A stretch of 64,000 nt of DNA from Paenibacillus sp. FSL H7-0331 (GTDB lineage: Bacteria; Bacillota; Bacilli; Paenibacillales; NBRC-103111). Within the stretch, counting starts at the first letter, position 1; every line of letters begins with the position of its first letter. Under the pieces are notes generated by a model. The model did not search any database and had not been told where the DNA came from. It worked only from the letters and a program-made list of their open reading frames with translations. Positions 32,583 through 41,317 of this stretch are shown here, piece after piece. Location: NCBI RefSeq assembly GCF_001956045.1, contig NZ_MRTH01000037.1:1-64000 (forward strand), written 5' to 3'. The translations under genes were made by a program, and so were the position numbers.

Positions 32583-32607
32583 ATCCTTACCTATGTGAGG
32601 ATTTTTT
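32583..32607 (+). terminator. Rho-independent terminator
   Basis: ATCCTTAC (32583-32590) and GTGAGGAT (32595-32602) form an 8-bp stem with one G-U pair and a 4-base loop, followed by T6. It closes the membrane-protein gene at 32018-32548. Confidence 0.75.
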
Positions 32608-32844
32608 GATGTTGCGGACTCCAACTTATCGATCCGTAAGGATGCTGTGTATTACTTGAATCAATGGCATGACGATCAGATGAAAACAATGCCGTTTGAC
32701 ACAGATCCTTTGTGGACGGTTATGAAGGAAGGCGGCCCCTTCCATGCCAAGGGCTACTTGAAGGACTACGCACTTAGGCTGGAACAATCGGAACGGGGAC
32801 ATGCAATAGAAGAACTGAGACAACGACATCCTCGGGAGTTTTAA
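32599..32844 (+). pseudogene. C-terminal remnant of a sulfatase
   Basis: The open stretch reads DVADSNLSIRKDAVYYLNQW, then HDDQMKTMPFDTDPLWTVMK, then EGGPFHAKGYLKDYALRLE and ends RQRHPREF. This is the usual tail of a group of bacterial sulfatase/phosphatase-fold enzymes ('MW.VM.EGGP.H.rg.l..Y..RL'). The catalytic N-terminal part with the modified Cys/Ser motif is absent. The fragment begins within the T tract of the preceding terminator, so a deletion joined the two. Confidence 0.55.
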
Positions 32845-32856
32845 GAGGTAGCGCAC

Positions 32857-32900
32857 AGCACAAAGAAGGTCACGACATTTTGTGTGACCTTCTTTGTGCT
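32857..32900. terminator. Perfect 17-bp hairpin between convergent units
   Basis: Positions 32857-32873 and 32884-32900 (core AAAGAAGGTCAC/GTGACCTTCTTT) pair perfectly around a 10-base loop. T tracts are weak on both sides, but the position between the sulfatase remnant and the minus-strand transporter fits a bidirectional terminator. Confidence 0.65.
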
Positions 32901-32958
32901 GCTCATGCTGCTGCAATCTGCTCCAGGCGTTTCGTGAACCTACCTGGACTTTTTCGGC

Positions 32959-34134
32959 CTATGCCTGATCTTCTTTGAGCTTTTCCTTACTAAACTTACC
33001 TTCACCCAGTAATTTTGCTGATATCACACCTACCAGCAAAGACCATACCGGAGCGGAAATACCAAGAAAGGAGAGATTCGATATGGCGATTACAAAAACA
33101 AACAAGATGGATAATTGATATGAAGGCTCAGAAAAGGAGGATCGCAAGCTGTTTAACAAAACTCCCAAAAGAGCAAAACCAGAAAGCAATGTAATAAATG
33201 AGGAAGGGAGCAGCTCAATAATAACGATCATTTTCCACGCAAACAATCCAAACAATGCCACTAATCCACCGGAAACTATGGCTGCCACCAGCCGTTTCTC
33301 TTTCGGGCCCGCTTCATCGCTACTGCAAAGCGCAGTCATCATCCCACCTATATTTACTGCATGTCCCCCAAATAAACCAACAATTAACGTGCCTAAACCC
33401 GAAAAAACAAGTGTTTTATTGACGGGTGGATGATATCCATTTTTTTTCAGGGCGGCTAAAGCGACCGCGATATCATTACTTAAAATTAATACAGCTAAGG
33501 GAATCGCAATCGTGATAAAGCTATTCAATGTAAAGGCCGGCAGAACAAGCTGAGGCAAACTAAATTCAGTCTCTTGAACAATTGGAAAATCGTAACCTAT
33601 GAAAAGTCCTAAGACACCAAAAATAAGTACACCTAATAATGGAGAGATCCATTTAGATATTCTAGGTCCGATAAAAAAGCCCAGAATGGCCAGTCCTCCT
33701 ACGAGTGGAGACTCTTTAAAAGCAGGAACGATATGAACAACATAATTCAGAATAAGACCCGCGAGCATGGCATCAATCATCGGTTTGGGTATGAACGTCA
33801 ATACTTTATTAAATAATCCCGAAAATCCGAATATAATGATAAGTCCACCGGTCATCATGAAGCTGCCAGACAATTCATTTACTGTAAAATTAGCTGCCAC
33901 TGTACTTAAAAAAGCGACGGCTGTTATGGAGTGTGCTCCGCCAAAAGGGATCTTGTACTTGAGAGACAAGGCGATGTTGAAAACACCACCGATAAAGTAA
34001 ACAACGAATATCCATGAAATCAGCTCTGATCGGTTTAATCCAATCATTTCTGCACATTTAATGACCAGAATCGCACCACCAGTGCAGGCCATTAAAGCGG
34101 ACAGGATACCAGCCAAAACGTTTTGCATGTTCAA
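32959..34134 (-). CDS. BenE/YdcO-family transporter (benzoate:H+ symporter type)
   Basis: A 391-residue integral membrane protein with about 12 hydrophobic segments. Family features include LISWIFVVYFIGGVFNIALS, the conserved IPFGGAHSITAVAFL, IPKPMIDAMLAGLI, and GLFGGHAVNIGGMMTALCS, which resemble BenE and the wider nucleobase/sulfate-permease fold. BenE members import benzoate or related aromatic acids with protons; the substrate here is not certain. TTG 34134 is used because GGAG lies 11 bases upstream; an ATG two codons later is possible. No aromatic catabolism gene lies nearby, so it appears isolated. Confidence 0.82.
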   Translation of the reverse strand: MNMQNVLAGILSALMACTGGAILVIKCAEMIGLNRSELISWIFVVYFIGGVFNIALSLKYKIPFGGAHSITAVAFLSTVAANFTVNELSGSFMMTGGLIIIFGFSGLFNKVLTFIPKPMIDAMLAGLILNYVVHIVPAFKESPLVGGLAILGFFIGPRISKWISPLLGVLIFGVLGLFIGYDFPIVQETEFSLPQLVLPAFTLNSFITIAIPLAVLILSNDIAVALAALKKNGYHPPVNKTLVFSGLGTLIVGLFGGHAVNIGGMMTALCSSDEAGPKEKRLVAAIVSGGLVALFGLFAWKMIVIIELLPSSFITLLSGFALLGVLLNSLRSSFSEPSYQLSILFVFVIAISNLSFLGISAPVWSLLVGVISAKLLGEGKFSKEKLKEDQA

Positions 34135-34364
34135 AATGGAAGCTACTCCTTCTCTTAACCTGTTGTATAGGAATGTGTTATATAGGCGGTTATGATTCCT
34201 TAACTATATTAACTTAAAAAAGATCATCAGTAACCATCCAATATATGAATTTTTGAAGTGGTATAAATTTTTTGGATTTGGTCATGTTCCTTGCTTATCA
34301 GTCAGAAGCCTGACATTTATAATTGAACAATGACTATCAATATGATGAAGGTAGGGGAAATATA

Positions 34365-36461
34365 ATGAAATCCTTTCCGTACGGATCCGTGCTCAAGGTA
34401 CAACGGGAATTTACGCTTGAAACGATCAAAAAGAAATTGGATGATATGAGTCAATGTGGAATGAATTTTGTCGTCATTTGGCCAGCTGTTTTTTGGTGGG
34501 AAAATAAAGCTAATGCGAATTACCCTTTTCAAACAGGGATCGAGATTCTTAAGCATGCGGAGCAAATCGGGATGAAGGTTATTATGGAGCTGGCCGGGCA
34601 AATTACCGCGCTGGAATATGCGCCTGATTTTCTGATAAGGGAAGAATATTATGCTACCAAAGCGAATGGAACCGTGGATAATGATAAAATTATTTTCGAT
34701 TATTTAAACTACAACCATCCTGAAGTGAAGCAGCTGGTTAAGAAAAATTATACCGATGTGGCCAAGGCTTATAAAGGATATGCAGCTTTATACGGCTACG
34801 ATATTCTGAATGAGACGATGTTTACCTCGTATGATCGTTATACACTGCAGCTGTTCCGCAGCTGGCTGGAGGAGAAGTATGGTACAATTGACCGGTTAAA
34901 TGAAGTATGGGACCGCTCGTATTATGATTGGCAACAAATTGAGTTCACCTATTGGCTATGGGCCAGCGTAATGCCGTTTGTCGATTGGGAGCAATTCCGC
35001 AAGGCTAACGTCGGCATGATTTTGAACGAGTGGAAAGGCTATGTGAAATCCGTTGACCCGGATCGTCCGACGATTGCCGATAATATCAATTCCATGATTG
35101 CTACGGATAATTTCTATACGAGACCGCATGATGACTGGAACGTTGCGGAAAATGTGGACGAGTACGGGATCTCATTTTATCCCAAAGAAAATTTAACAGG
35201 CCAGCCGCATTATAAGCGTTGGGAAACGTTTGTTGGTGTACATTCTGCTACAAAAACAGGCCGTTTCTGGATTTCGGAGCTGCAAAGCCATCATCGCAAC
35301 ATGTTCAATCCGAATAGTATTGTATATCCTTACGAGCTCAAATGGTGGAATTGGGAAGCTATTTCTCACGGGGCCAAAGGCATGATATATTGGAAATGGG
35401 ATCCATTCATCAAAGGCATTCAAACAGCGGGTCGGGGATTAGTAGATACGCAGGGTGGGTTCACGCCAAGAGCGCATGCAGCGGCTGAAATTGCCGATAT
35501 TCTCGAAGCACATGCCCATGAATTTACAACTTATGAGCCTGAGCAGCCGCGTGCGGCTATTCTCTACGATAAGCTGACCCATGACTTTACCAAAGCCTTT
35601 ACGCTTACGGTGCCTAAAGAAACGAATATTTATATCAATTCCATTGCTGGCTTGTATGAAAGTTTATGGGAGCTGAATATTCCGGTTAAATTTATAACAC
35701 CTGAAGATGTGAAGAGTGGAAAAGTGAACGAGTTCCAGACGTTGTTCCTGACAAATCAACTAGCGATTGGGCCTGAGCTTGCAGCTGCAATCAAGGATTT
35801 TGCAGAGCAGGGCGGCACGGTTATCGCGGATGGTAAATTTGGCGAAATTCGTGAAGACAGCATCCTGAATGAGGAATTGCCGGGCGGAGCGCTGAATTCA
35901 GAGCTTGGCTACCGTTTCGTGGATATTGATCCACTGAACCTGCAAATCTCACTTGACGCAGATGGAGATAAGACAACGGGGATACCTGGATATTTTGAAC
36001 GGAAAATCCTGAGTATTGATAATTCGAAGGCAGAAGTATGGGGCAGCTATTCCGATCATCATCCTGGAGTACTGTGCTCGCCGATTGGTAAAGGCCGAAT
36101 TATTTATATTTCCACAATGCTTTGGTATGGTTATCATATGGAACCCAATCCCGATGTATTGAAATGGGTTCAGCAGTTGGATGCCAAGTATTCGCTTTCC
36201 CTGCATGCCGCCGCTGACTCCCGATTGAAAATATGTACATTGCGAGGGGAAGACGGGCTCTTGTTGTTCGTATTCAACTACACAGACGAGGCCGTGGAAT
36301 CGGAAGTGGTATTGAACGGAATCAGCTCGAAGCTTGAATCTGCTTCCAACATCACTAGTGGCAGCGCCATGGATACACGTCAACAGCAGGACCAAGTCGT
36401 ATTACCTGTAGCTTTACAGAGCAAAGATGTAGCGATTTACAAGCTTTCATGGAGGGGATAA
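34365..36461 (+). CDS. Glycoside hydrolase family 42 beta-galactosidase
   Basis: A 698-residue cytoplasmic enzyme. ATG 34365 follows AGGGG by 7 bases; the open frame to 34323 has no ribosome site. The N-terminal TIM barrel has the acid/base Glu150 in GYDILNET and the nucleophile Glu305 in FWISELQ, followed by GMIYWKWDPF, typical of GH42. A central domain (about 400-600; QPRAAILYDKLTHDF, EQGGTVIADGKFGE) is the trimerisation domain, and a small beta domain closes the protein. It probably releases galactose, or another beta-linked sugar such as arabinose, from imported oligosaccharides. It is coupled to a mannose-6-phosphate isomerase gene 2 bases downstream. Confidence 0.9.
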   Translation: MKSFPYGSVLKVQREFTLETIKKKLDDMSQCGMNFVVIWPAVFWWENKANANYPFQTGIEILKHAEQIGMKVIMELAGQITALEYAPDFLIREEYYATKANGTVDNDKIIFDYLNYNHPEVKQLVKKNYTDVAKAYKGYAALYGYDILNETMFTSYDRYTLQLFRSWLEEKYGTIDRLNEVWDRSYYDWQQIEFTYWLWASVMPFVDWEQFRKANVGMILNEWKGYVKSVDPDRPTIADNINSMIATDNFYTRPHDDWNVAENVDEYGISFYPKENLTGQPHYKRWETFVGVHSATKTGRFWISELQSHHRNMFNPNSIVYPYELKWWNWEAISHGAKGMIYWKWDPFIKGIQTAGRGLVDTQGGFTPRAHAAAEIADILEAHAHEFTTYEPEQPRAAILYDKLTHDFTKAFTLTVPKETNIYINSIAGLYESLWELNIPVKFITPEDVKSGKVNEFQTLFLTNQLAIGPELAAAIKDFAEQGGTVIADGKFGEIREDSILNEELPGGALNSELGYRFVDIDPLNLQISLDADGDKTTGIPGYFERKILSIDNSKAEVWGSYSDHHPGVLCSPIGKGRIIYISTMLWYGYHMEPNPDVLKWVQQLDAKYSLSLHAAADSRLKICTLRGEDGLLLFVFNYTDEAVESEVVLNGISSKLESASNITSGSAMDTRQQQDQVVLPVALQSKDVAIYKLSWRG

Positions 36462-36463
36462 CG

Positions 36464-37582
36464 ATGTCCGAAACAAATTTCGACAAACTGGCTTTGCAGC
36501 CTATTTTGCTGCAAGCCAATCGGGTATGGCGCACGTATTCAGGCGGCAAGCTCATTGATCAATGGCAGGGCAATGATCATCCTGAAGACAGCAGCTTTCC
36601 AGAAGAGTGGGTTGCTTCTGTAGTGAAAGCTACGAATGTCGGACGCGAGCATATCCAGGATGAGGGATTAAGCACACTCAAGCTCACCGATGGAACAGAA
36701 ATTACCTTGCAGGAAGTCATCGATTCCAATCCGGAAGCGTTTCTGGGCAAGACTCATGTGGAAAAACACGGGTCCCGCACAGCGGTACTGGTCAAATTGT
36801 TAGATTCCAGCGAGCGGCTGACGATTCAGGTACACCCGGACCGCGAATTCGCGCAAACGATGTTCAATTCCCATTTCGGCAAAACGGAAGCCTGGTATGT
36901 GATTGGTGGCAGACAAATCGATGGGGAAGAGCCTTATGTTTTGTTTGGCTTCAAGCCTGGGATGACAGCGGAGAAATGGAAGGAGCTGTTCGAGCGGCAG
37001 GATATTCCCGGTATGATCGATGCTTTGCACCGGATTCCGGTGCGTGAGGGTGAGGTCTATCTTGTCGAGGGCGGCGTACCTCATGCTATTGGCATCGGCT
37101 GCTTCCTTATTGAAATTCAGGAGCCTACGGATTACACACTGCGTACGGAGAAAGTGACTCCAAGAGGGAATATTGTCCCGGATCAAGCGTGCCATCAGGG
37201 GCTTGGTTTTGAAAATATGCTTAATTGCTTTCATTATGATGCTTATTCCCTGGAGCAAATTAAAGACAAATGGTTCATTGCTCCAACCCAGCTTCAGGAA
37301 ACAGCCGGAGGCAGCTTAACGGCACTAATTAAGGAAACCGATACAGACCGCTTCACCATGAATCGTCTGAACGTCGTGTCCGAGTATGCTTACGAGAATG
37401 ACGGGACGTTTGCGATTGCCATTGTTGTACAAGGAAAAGGCAAGCTGCTATGGGGATCAGAAGAAATCAGCATTAAACAGGGGAATACTTTTTTCCTGCC
37501 GGCCTCCTTATCTTCAGTGAAATGGATCAGCACAGATGAATCACCCTTGGAGGTCATTCTTTGCTACCCTCCCAAGCCATGA
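36464..37582 (+). CDS. manA: Class I mannose-6-phosphate isomerase
   Basis: A 372-residue cytoplasmic zinc enzyme that interconverts mannose 6-phosphate and fructose 6-phosphate. ATG 36464 has GGAGGGG 6 bases upstream. The metal-binding residues are visible in IQVHPD (Gln and His), GKTEAWYVI (Glu) and the later PHAIG (His). The C-terminal part is a second cupin-like half (VVQGKGKLLWGSEEISIKQG). Its start just after the GH42 stop shows co-translation. The pairing suggests that the imported oligosaccharide contains mannose as well as a GH42 substrate, for example a galacto- or beta-mannoside. That is inference. Confidence 0.88.
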   Translation: MSETNFDKLALQPILLQANRVWRTYSGGKLIDQWQGNDHPEDSSFPEEWVASVVKATNVGREHIQDEGLSTLKLTDGTEITLQEVIDSNPEAFLGKTHVEKHGSRTAVLVKLLDSSERLTIQVHPDREFAQTMFNSHFGKTEAWYVIGGRQIDGEEPYVLFGFKPGMTAEKWKELFERQDIPGMIDALHRIPVREGEVYLVEGGVPHAIGIGCFLIEIQEPTDYTLRTEKVTPRGNIVPDQACHQGLGFENMLNCFHYDAYSLEQIKDKWFIAPTQLQETAGGSLTALIKETDTDRFTMNRLNVVSEYAYENDGTFAIAIVVQGKGKLLWGSEEISIKQGNTFFLPASLSSVKWISTDESPLEVILCYPPKP

Positions 37583-37625
37583 TTCATTGAATCACGGTTC
37601 AAAGCTCCCATAGTACAAAGATTTA

Positions 37626-37657
37626 AAGCTCTCCTGGACGTCTAGGAGGGCTTTTTT
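37626..37657 (+). terminator. Rho-independent terminator after manA
   Basis: AGCTCTCCT and AGGAGGGCT pair, with one G-U, and the inner bases GACGTC extend the stem; T6 follows at about 37651. It separates the enzyme genes from the transporter genes. Confidence 0.85.
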
Positions 37658-37741
37658 ATACGCTGCGTTAGGCTCACGTTAAATCACTACAAAGGATTTC
37701 ACGGTTTTGAAAATGTACGGCAGATCAGCTCTTACGTTTAA

Positions 37742-37953
37742 AAAGTGACAGACAGCAAAAAGGATGAATAGAGGACAGGGGTGTGGGGTGGAAAGTTTAC
37801 GGGCCGTCTTTGAAGTCGTGTTCCCACCGCTTAGTCTAATCCATGGAACACGACTTCAACAACGGCTGCAACCCCATACCCATGTCCTCGCCAACGCACC
37901 AAAGTATGGGTTTAGACAAGTAAAAGTATAAATTTTTTCAAACCTGTCACTTT
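37742..37953. repeat. 212-bp nested palindrome with terminal inverted repeats (MITE-like)
   Basis: The ends are AAAGTGACAG (37742-37751) and CTGTCACTTT (37944-37953), perfect 10-bp inverted repeats. Inside, 37771-37789 pairs with 37871-37889 (core GAGGACAGGGGTGTGGGGT against its near complement). GCCGT (37803-37807) pairs with ACGGC (37862-37866), and TTGAAGTCGTGTTCC (37810-37824) with GGAACACGACTTCAA (37845-37859). No gene lies in it. It could be a small non-autonomous transposon or a structured RNA upstream of the transporter genes. Confidence 0.7.
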
Positions 37954-38030
37954 CAACGCTTATGGACAATCCTCGTGTTCCGTATACTAAAGTCAATGAA
38001 CATCAATTAAGAAAGGAAAGGCTGAAGTCC

Positions 38031-38915
38031 ATGAAAAAAAACAATGTCTCCGAAACCATAACGGGTTATATATTTATCGGCCCACTAGCGATAGGACTGC
38101 TTGTACTGACACTGATTCCCATTATTATCTCCATCGTCTTGAGTTTTACAAGCTGGAGTTTGGTTCAAGGGTTGCAGGGGATTCAATTTGTTGGATTGAA
38201 AAATTTTGTCCAATTGTTCCAAGACCCTGTATTTCTTAAATCGCTCAGCAATAATTTCATCTTTATTCTTGTCGTACCGGTGACGATGATTAGCGCCCTT
38301 CTCCTTGCTGTTACTATTAACAAGAATGTATATTGGAAAGACTTGTTCAAGGTCGTTTATTTCATGCCTTATATCTCAAGCATCGTAGCGGTAGCGATTG
38401 TATGTCAGGTGCTCTTTCATCCAGAGTACGGGCCGATTAATGAGACGCTAAAAGCTATTGGAATAGCCAATCCGCCTAAGTGGCTTGCCGATCCTCAATT
38501 TTCACTGCTTACGATTATGGGGATCACGGTATGGACCGGGGTTGGGTATAATCTGATTATTTATTTGGCAGGTTTGCAAAGCATCCCGAAGGATTTGTAT
38601 GAAGCGGCCGATATTGACGGGGCCAACTCGATCGTCAAGTTTTTCAAAATCACGCTGCCGTTATTATCGCCAACGACCTTCTTCCTGTTGGTAACGGGCA
38701 TCATTGGCTCTTTTAAAGTGTTTGATATTATCGTTGTTTTAACCGGCGGAGGTCCATCCGATTCCTCTTCCATGATGGTATTTTACTTGTATCAACAAGC
38801 TTTTATCAATTTGAAGACGGGGTATGCATCCGCAGTATCAGTTGTTCTTCTCGTCTGTGTATTGATCATCACCTTGATTCAATTTTTCGCCCAGAAAAAA
38901 TGGGTCAATTACTAG
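38031..38915 (+). CDS. Sugar ABC transporter permease, MalF-like
   Basis: A 294-residue membrane protein. ATG 38031 is taken because GGAAAGG lies 9 bases upstream and the protein then opens ETITGYIFIGPLAIGLLVLT as relatives do. Six membrane segments are visible, and the ATPase-docking loop reads EAADIDGANSIVKFFKITLP. It begins a second CUT1-type importer with the permease at 38928 and the binding protein at 39883. The GH42 and ManA genes just upstream and the YesM/YesN pair downstream suggest a complete locus for one oligosaccharide. Confidence 0.9.
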   Translation: MKKNNVSETITGYIFIGPLAIGLLVLTLIPIIISIVLSFTSWSLVQGLQGIQFVGLKNFVQLFQDPVFLKSLSNNFIFILVVPVTMISALLLAVTINKNVYWKDLFKVVYFMPYISSIVAVAIVCQVLFHPEYGPINETLKAIGIANPPKWLADPQFSLLTIMGITVWTGVGYNLIIYLAGLQSIPKDLYEAADIDGANSIVKFFKITLPLLSPTTFFLLVTGIIGSFKVFDIIVVLTGGGPSDSSSMMVFYLYQQAFINLKTGYASAVSVVLLVCVLIITLIQFFAQKKWVNY

Positions 38916-38927
38916 GAGGTTCGCTGC

Positions 38928-39752
38928 ATGAATCTTAGCTTACGCAAATCCAGCATCACCTTACTGATGTTGATTATAGGTATTCTGTTTTTGTTTCCAT
39001 TCTTTTGGATGATTTCTGCTTCATTCAAGCAGGAAACGGAAGTATTCAACTTCCCGATCGAATGGATTCCGACGCATTGGAACGCGGTGCAAAATTACAC
39101 GCAGGTATGGTTAAAAACCCCATTTGCTCAATACTACGGGAACTCTATCCTCGTGTCCGTGTCAACGACAGCTTTATCCGTTTTTATTTCATGTATGGCG
39201 GCCTATGGATTTACTAAAGTCCATTTCAAAGGAAGAGAAGTCATTTTCCTTATTTTGTTAGTCGTTTATATGATCCCGCATCAAGCCATACTGGTACCAC
39301 AATTTATTATTTTTCGTTGGTTAGGTTTGTACGATACACACATAGGGCTCATATTTTTGAATTGCTTCAGCGTACTGGGAACTTTTTTACTCCGTCAAGC
39401 TTTCTTAAGTATTAATGATGAATTTATAGAATCGGCCAGAATGGACGGGGCAGGTCACTTTCGGATCTTTACCTCGGTCATTGTGCCTTTGGTGAAGCCG
39501 GTCGTAGCGACTTATGCGATCCTGAGATTCATCTGGACCTGGAACGATTATCAGAACCCGTTAATCTTTTTGAATTCCAAGCATTTGTTTACCCTTCAGC
39601 TGGGCATTCAATCGTTTGGTAATGAGAACGGTCAATTTTACTCGTTGGTGATGGCTGGAGCCGTATCGGCTATTCTACCACTGCTGATTGTGTTTATTAT
39701 TGGTCAAAAGCATGTCATTGAAGGTATTTCTGCAGGTGGCGTGAAGGGATAA
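38928..39752 (+). CDS. Sugar ABC transporter permease, MalG-like
   Basis: A 274-residue permease starting 12 bases after its partner, with AGGAGG 7 bases before ATG 38928. The docking loop reads IESARMDGAGHFRIFTSVIVP, a variant with ESA in place of EAA. The C-terminus HVIEGISAGGVKG is typical of MalG-type subunits. It forms the transport channel with the protein encoded upstream. No ATPase gene is linked. Confidence 0.9.
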   Translation: MNLSLRKSSITLLMLIIGILFLFPFFWMISASFKQETEVFNFPIEWIPTHWNAVQNYTQVWLKTPFAQYYGNSILVSVSTTALSVFISCMAAYGFTKVHFKGREVIFLILLVVYMIPHQAILVPQFIIFRWLGLYDTHIGLIFLNCFSVLGTFLLRQAFLSINDEFIESARMDGAGHFRIFTSVIVPLVKPVVATYAILRFIWTWNDYQNPLIFLNSKHLFTLQLGIQSFGNENGQFYSLVMAGAVSAILPLLIVFIIGQKHVIEGISAGGVKG

Positions 39753-39882
39753 AAAGTACATTCAAGTAAAAATATTTGCCAACAGGATAAAATTGTTGCT
39801 TATGTAGATATTTTCCGCCGGCTATAATGAAGTTGCTGCTGGATCTTACAAAATTGAATTCAAATAAAGGGGATACATTCAA

Positions 39883-41220
39883 ATGAAAAAGACAAGTGCT
39901 TTGCTGCTTACCAGTGCAATGATGGCTTCGTTGTTAGCAGGCTGTGGAGAAAAGCCTAAGGAAGAGCAGGCTGCTGCAGGCGCTGGCAATGCGAAACAGG
40001 TTAATCTTAAGGTTTACACCTGGTTGTCTGAAGAAACGGCTCATTGGAGCAAGATTATGCCCGAATTTAATAAAGAATATCCGAACATCAAGGTTGATGT
40101 AAATATTCTATCCTCCAAGGATGATGCTCATGAAGCAATGAAAAAGCTGGACTTGGCGGCGGCTTCCGGTCAACAAATGGACGTTGTCATGCTGAATGAC
40201 TCAACTGGATATACGCAGCGTGTGAATGCAGGAATGCTGGCTCCGTTGGACGATTTTTTGAAAACAGACGGAATCGACTATGATAGCGAATACAAGGCTA
40301 CAACTCAAATCAACGGTAAATATTACGCGCTTCCAGGCAGATTGCTTACCTGGTTTGTGATGTTAAACAAACAAAAGCTTGATGAAGCAGGCCTTGCGGT
40401 TCCCAAGGAATGGACCTGGGATGAGTTCATGGATTATTCCAAGAAGCTAACCAAAGGCGAAGGCCCGTCCAAGCAATACGGAACGTATTTCCACAACTGG
40501 ATGCAGTACATTACTTTGGCAAACGTGAACAATCCGACTAACAACCGTATCGTAACCGCGGATGGCAAGGTTGAAATTAATAACGATCGCATCCGTAAAT
40601 CGTTGCAAATTGCCAATCAAGTACAGAACGTGGACAAAACGGCTCATTCGTATGCAGATGTTATTTCGCAAAAATTAACATACCGTAATGAATACTTTGG
40701 TGGTAAAGCGGCGATCATACCGACAGGAAATTGGATGATTACGGAAGCGGCAGGCAGTGAAACGATCCCGGCCAAATTTGTATCCGTGTTTGCTCCATAC
40801 CCCAAATTTTCCAAAGACGATCCAAACGGACAAACATTGGCTACGATTGATTATATTGGTGTAGCTGCAAGCTCGAAGAACCCGAAGGAAGCTTATGAGT
40901 TTACTCGTTGGTTTACGACCAAAGGTATCCTGGCTTCGGAGGCTATGATCTCATCATGGACGAAAGCAGATTTAAACAAAATGATCGACGGCTTGATTAA
41001 GACAGGTAAAAATCCGGAAATGGTCGATAAAGCCTCATTGGAATATGTGATGAACAGTGCGAAGCCGGTTAAAATTGTTGCTCCTCCAGCTTATATCAGC
41101 GACGCGGAAAAACGGTATACCTCGGAAGTAGAAAAATTCCTGTTGGACAAGGTTGATCTGGAAACGACGATTAAAAATGCGGAAAAAGCTGTAACTGATG
41201 TGGTTAATACCAATAAATAA
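39883..41220 (+). CDS. Sugar ABC transporter substrate-binding lipoprotein
   Basis: A 445-residue family 1 binding protein. The signal peptide ends in LLAGC with lipidated Cys21, followed by an Ala/Gly/Glu linker. Motifs of the fold include VYTWLSEETAHWSKIMPEF, NKEYPNIKVDVNI and the ligand-site region GKYYALPGRLLTWFVMLNK. ATAAAGGGG precedes ATG 39883. It follows the two permease genes and delivers sugar to them at the outer membrane face. A hairpin at 41266-41292 separates it from the two-component genes. Confidence 0.9.
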   Translation: MKKTSALLLTSAMMASLLAGCGEKPKEEQAAAGAGNAKQVNLKVYTWLSEETAHWSKIMPEFNKEYPNIKVDVNILSSKDDAHEAMKKLDLAAASGQQMDVVMLNDSTGYTQRVNAGMLAPLDDFLKTDGIDYDSEYKATTQINGKYYALPGRLLTWFVMLNKQKLDEAGLAVPKEWTWDEFMDYSKKLTKGEGPSKQYGTYFHNWMQYITLANVNNPTNNRIVTADGKVEINNDRIRKSLQIANQVQNVDKTAHSYADVISQKLTYRNEYFGGKAAIIPTGNWMITEAAGSETIPAKFVSVFAPYPKFSKDDPNGQTLATIDYIGVAASSKNPKEAYEFTRWFTTKGILASEAMISSWTKADLNKMIDGLIKTGKNPEMVDKASLEYVMNSAKPVKIVAPPAYISDAEKRYTSEVEKFLLDKVDLETTIKNAEKAVTDVVNTNK

Positions 41221-41265
41221 TTAGGTGCAGGGTATGATACAATAGATCTATCAGAAAAATACAAG

Positions 41266-41292
41266 CCGTGGAGAGTGATTTACTCTTCACGG
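41266..41292 (+). terminator. Hairpin between binding protein and two-component genes
   Basis: CCGTGGAGAGT (41266-41276) and ACTCTTCACGG (41282-41292) pair with one G-U and a 5-base loop; TT and a later TTTT follow. It may reduce read-through into the kinase gene. Confidence 0.6.
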
Positions 41293-41317
41293 TTATCCTG
41301 TTTTACGCAAAGTAGGG

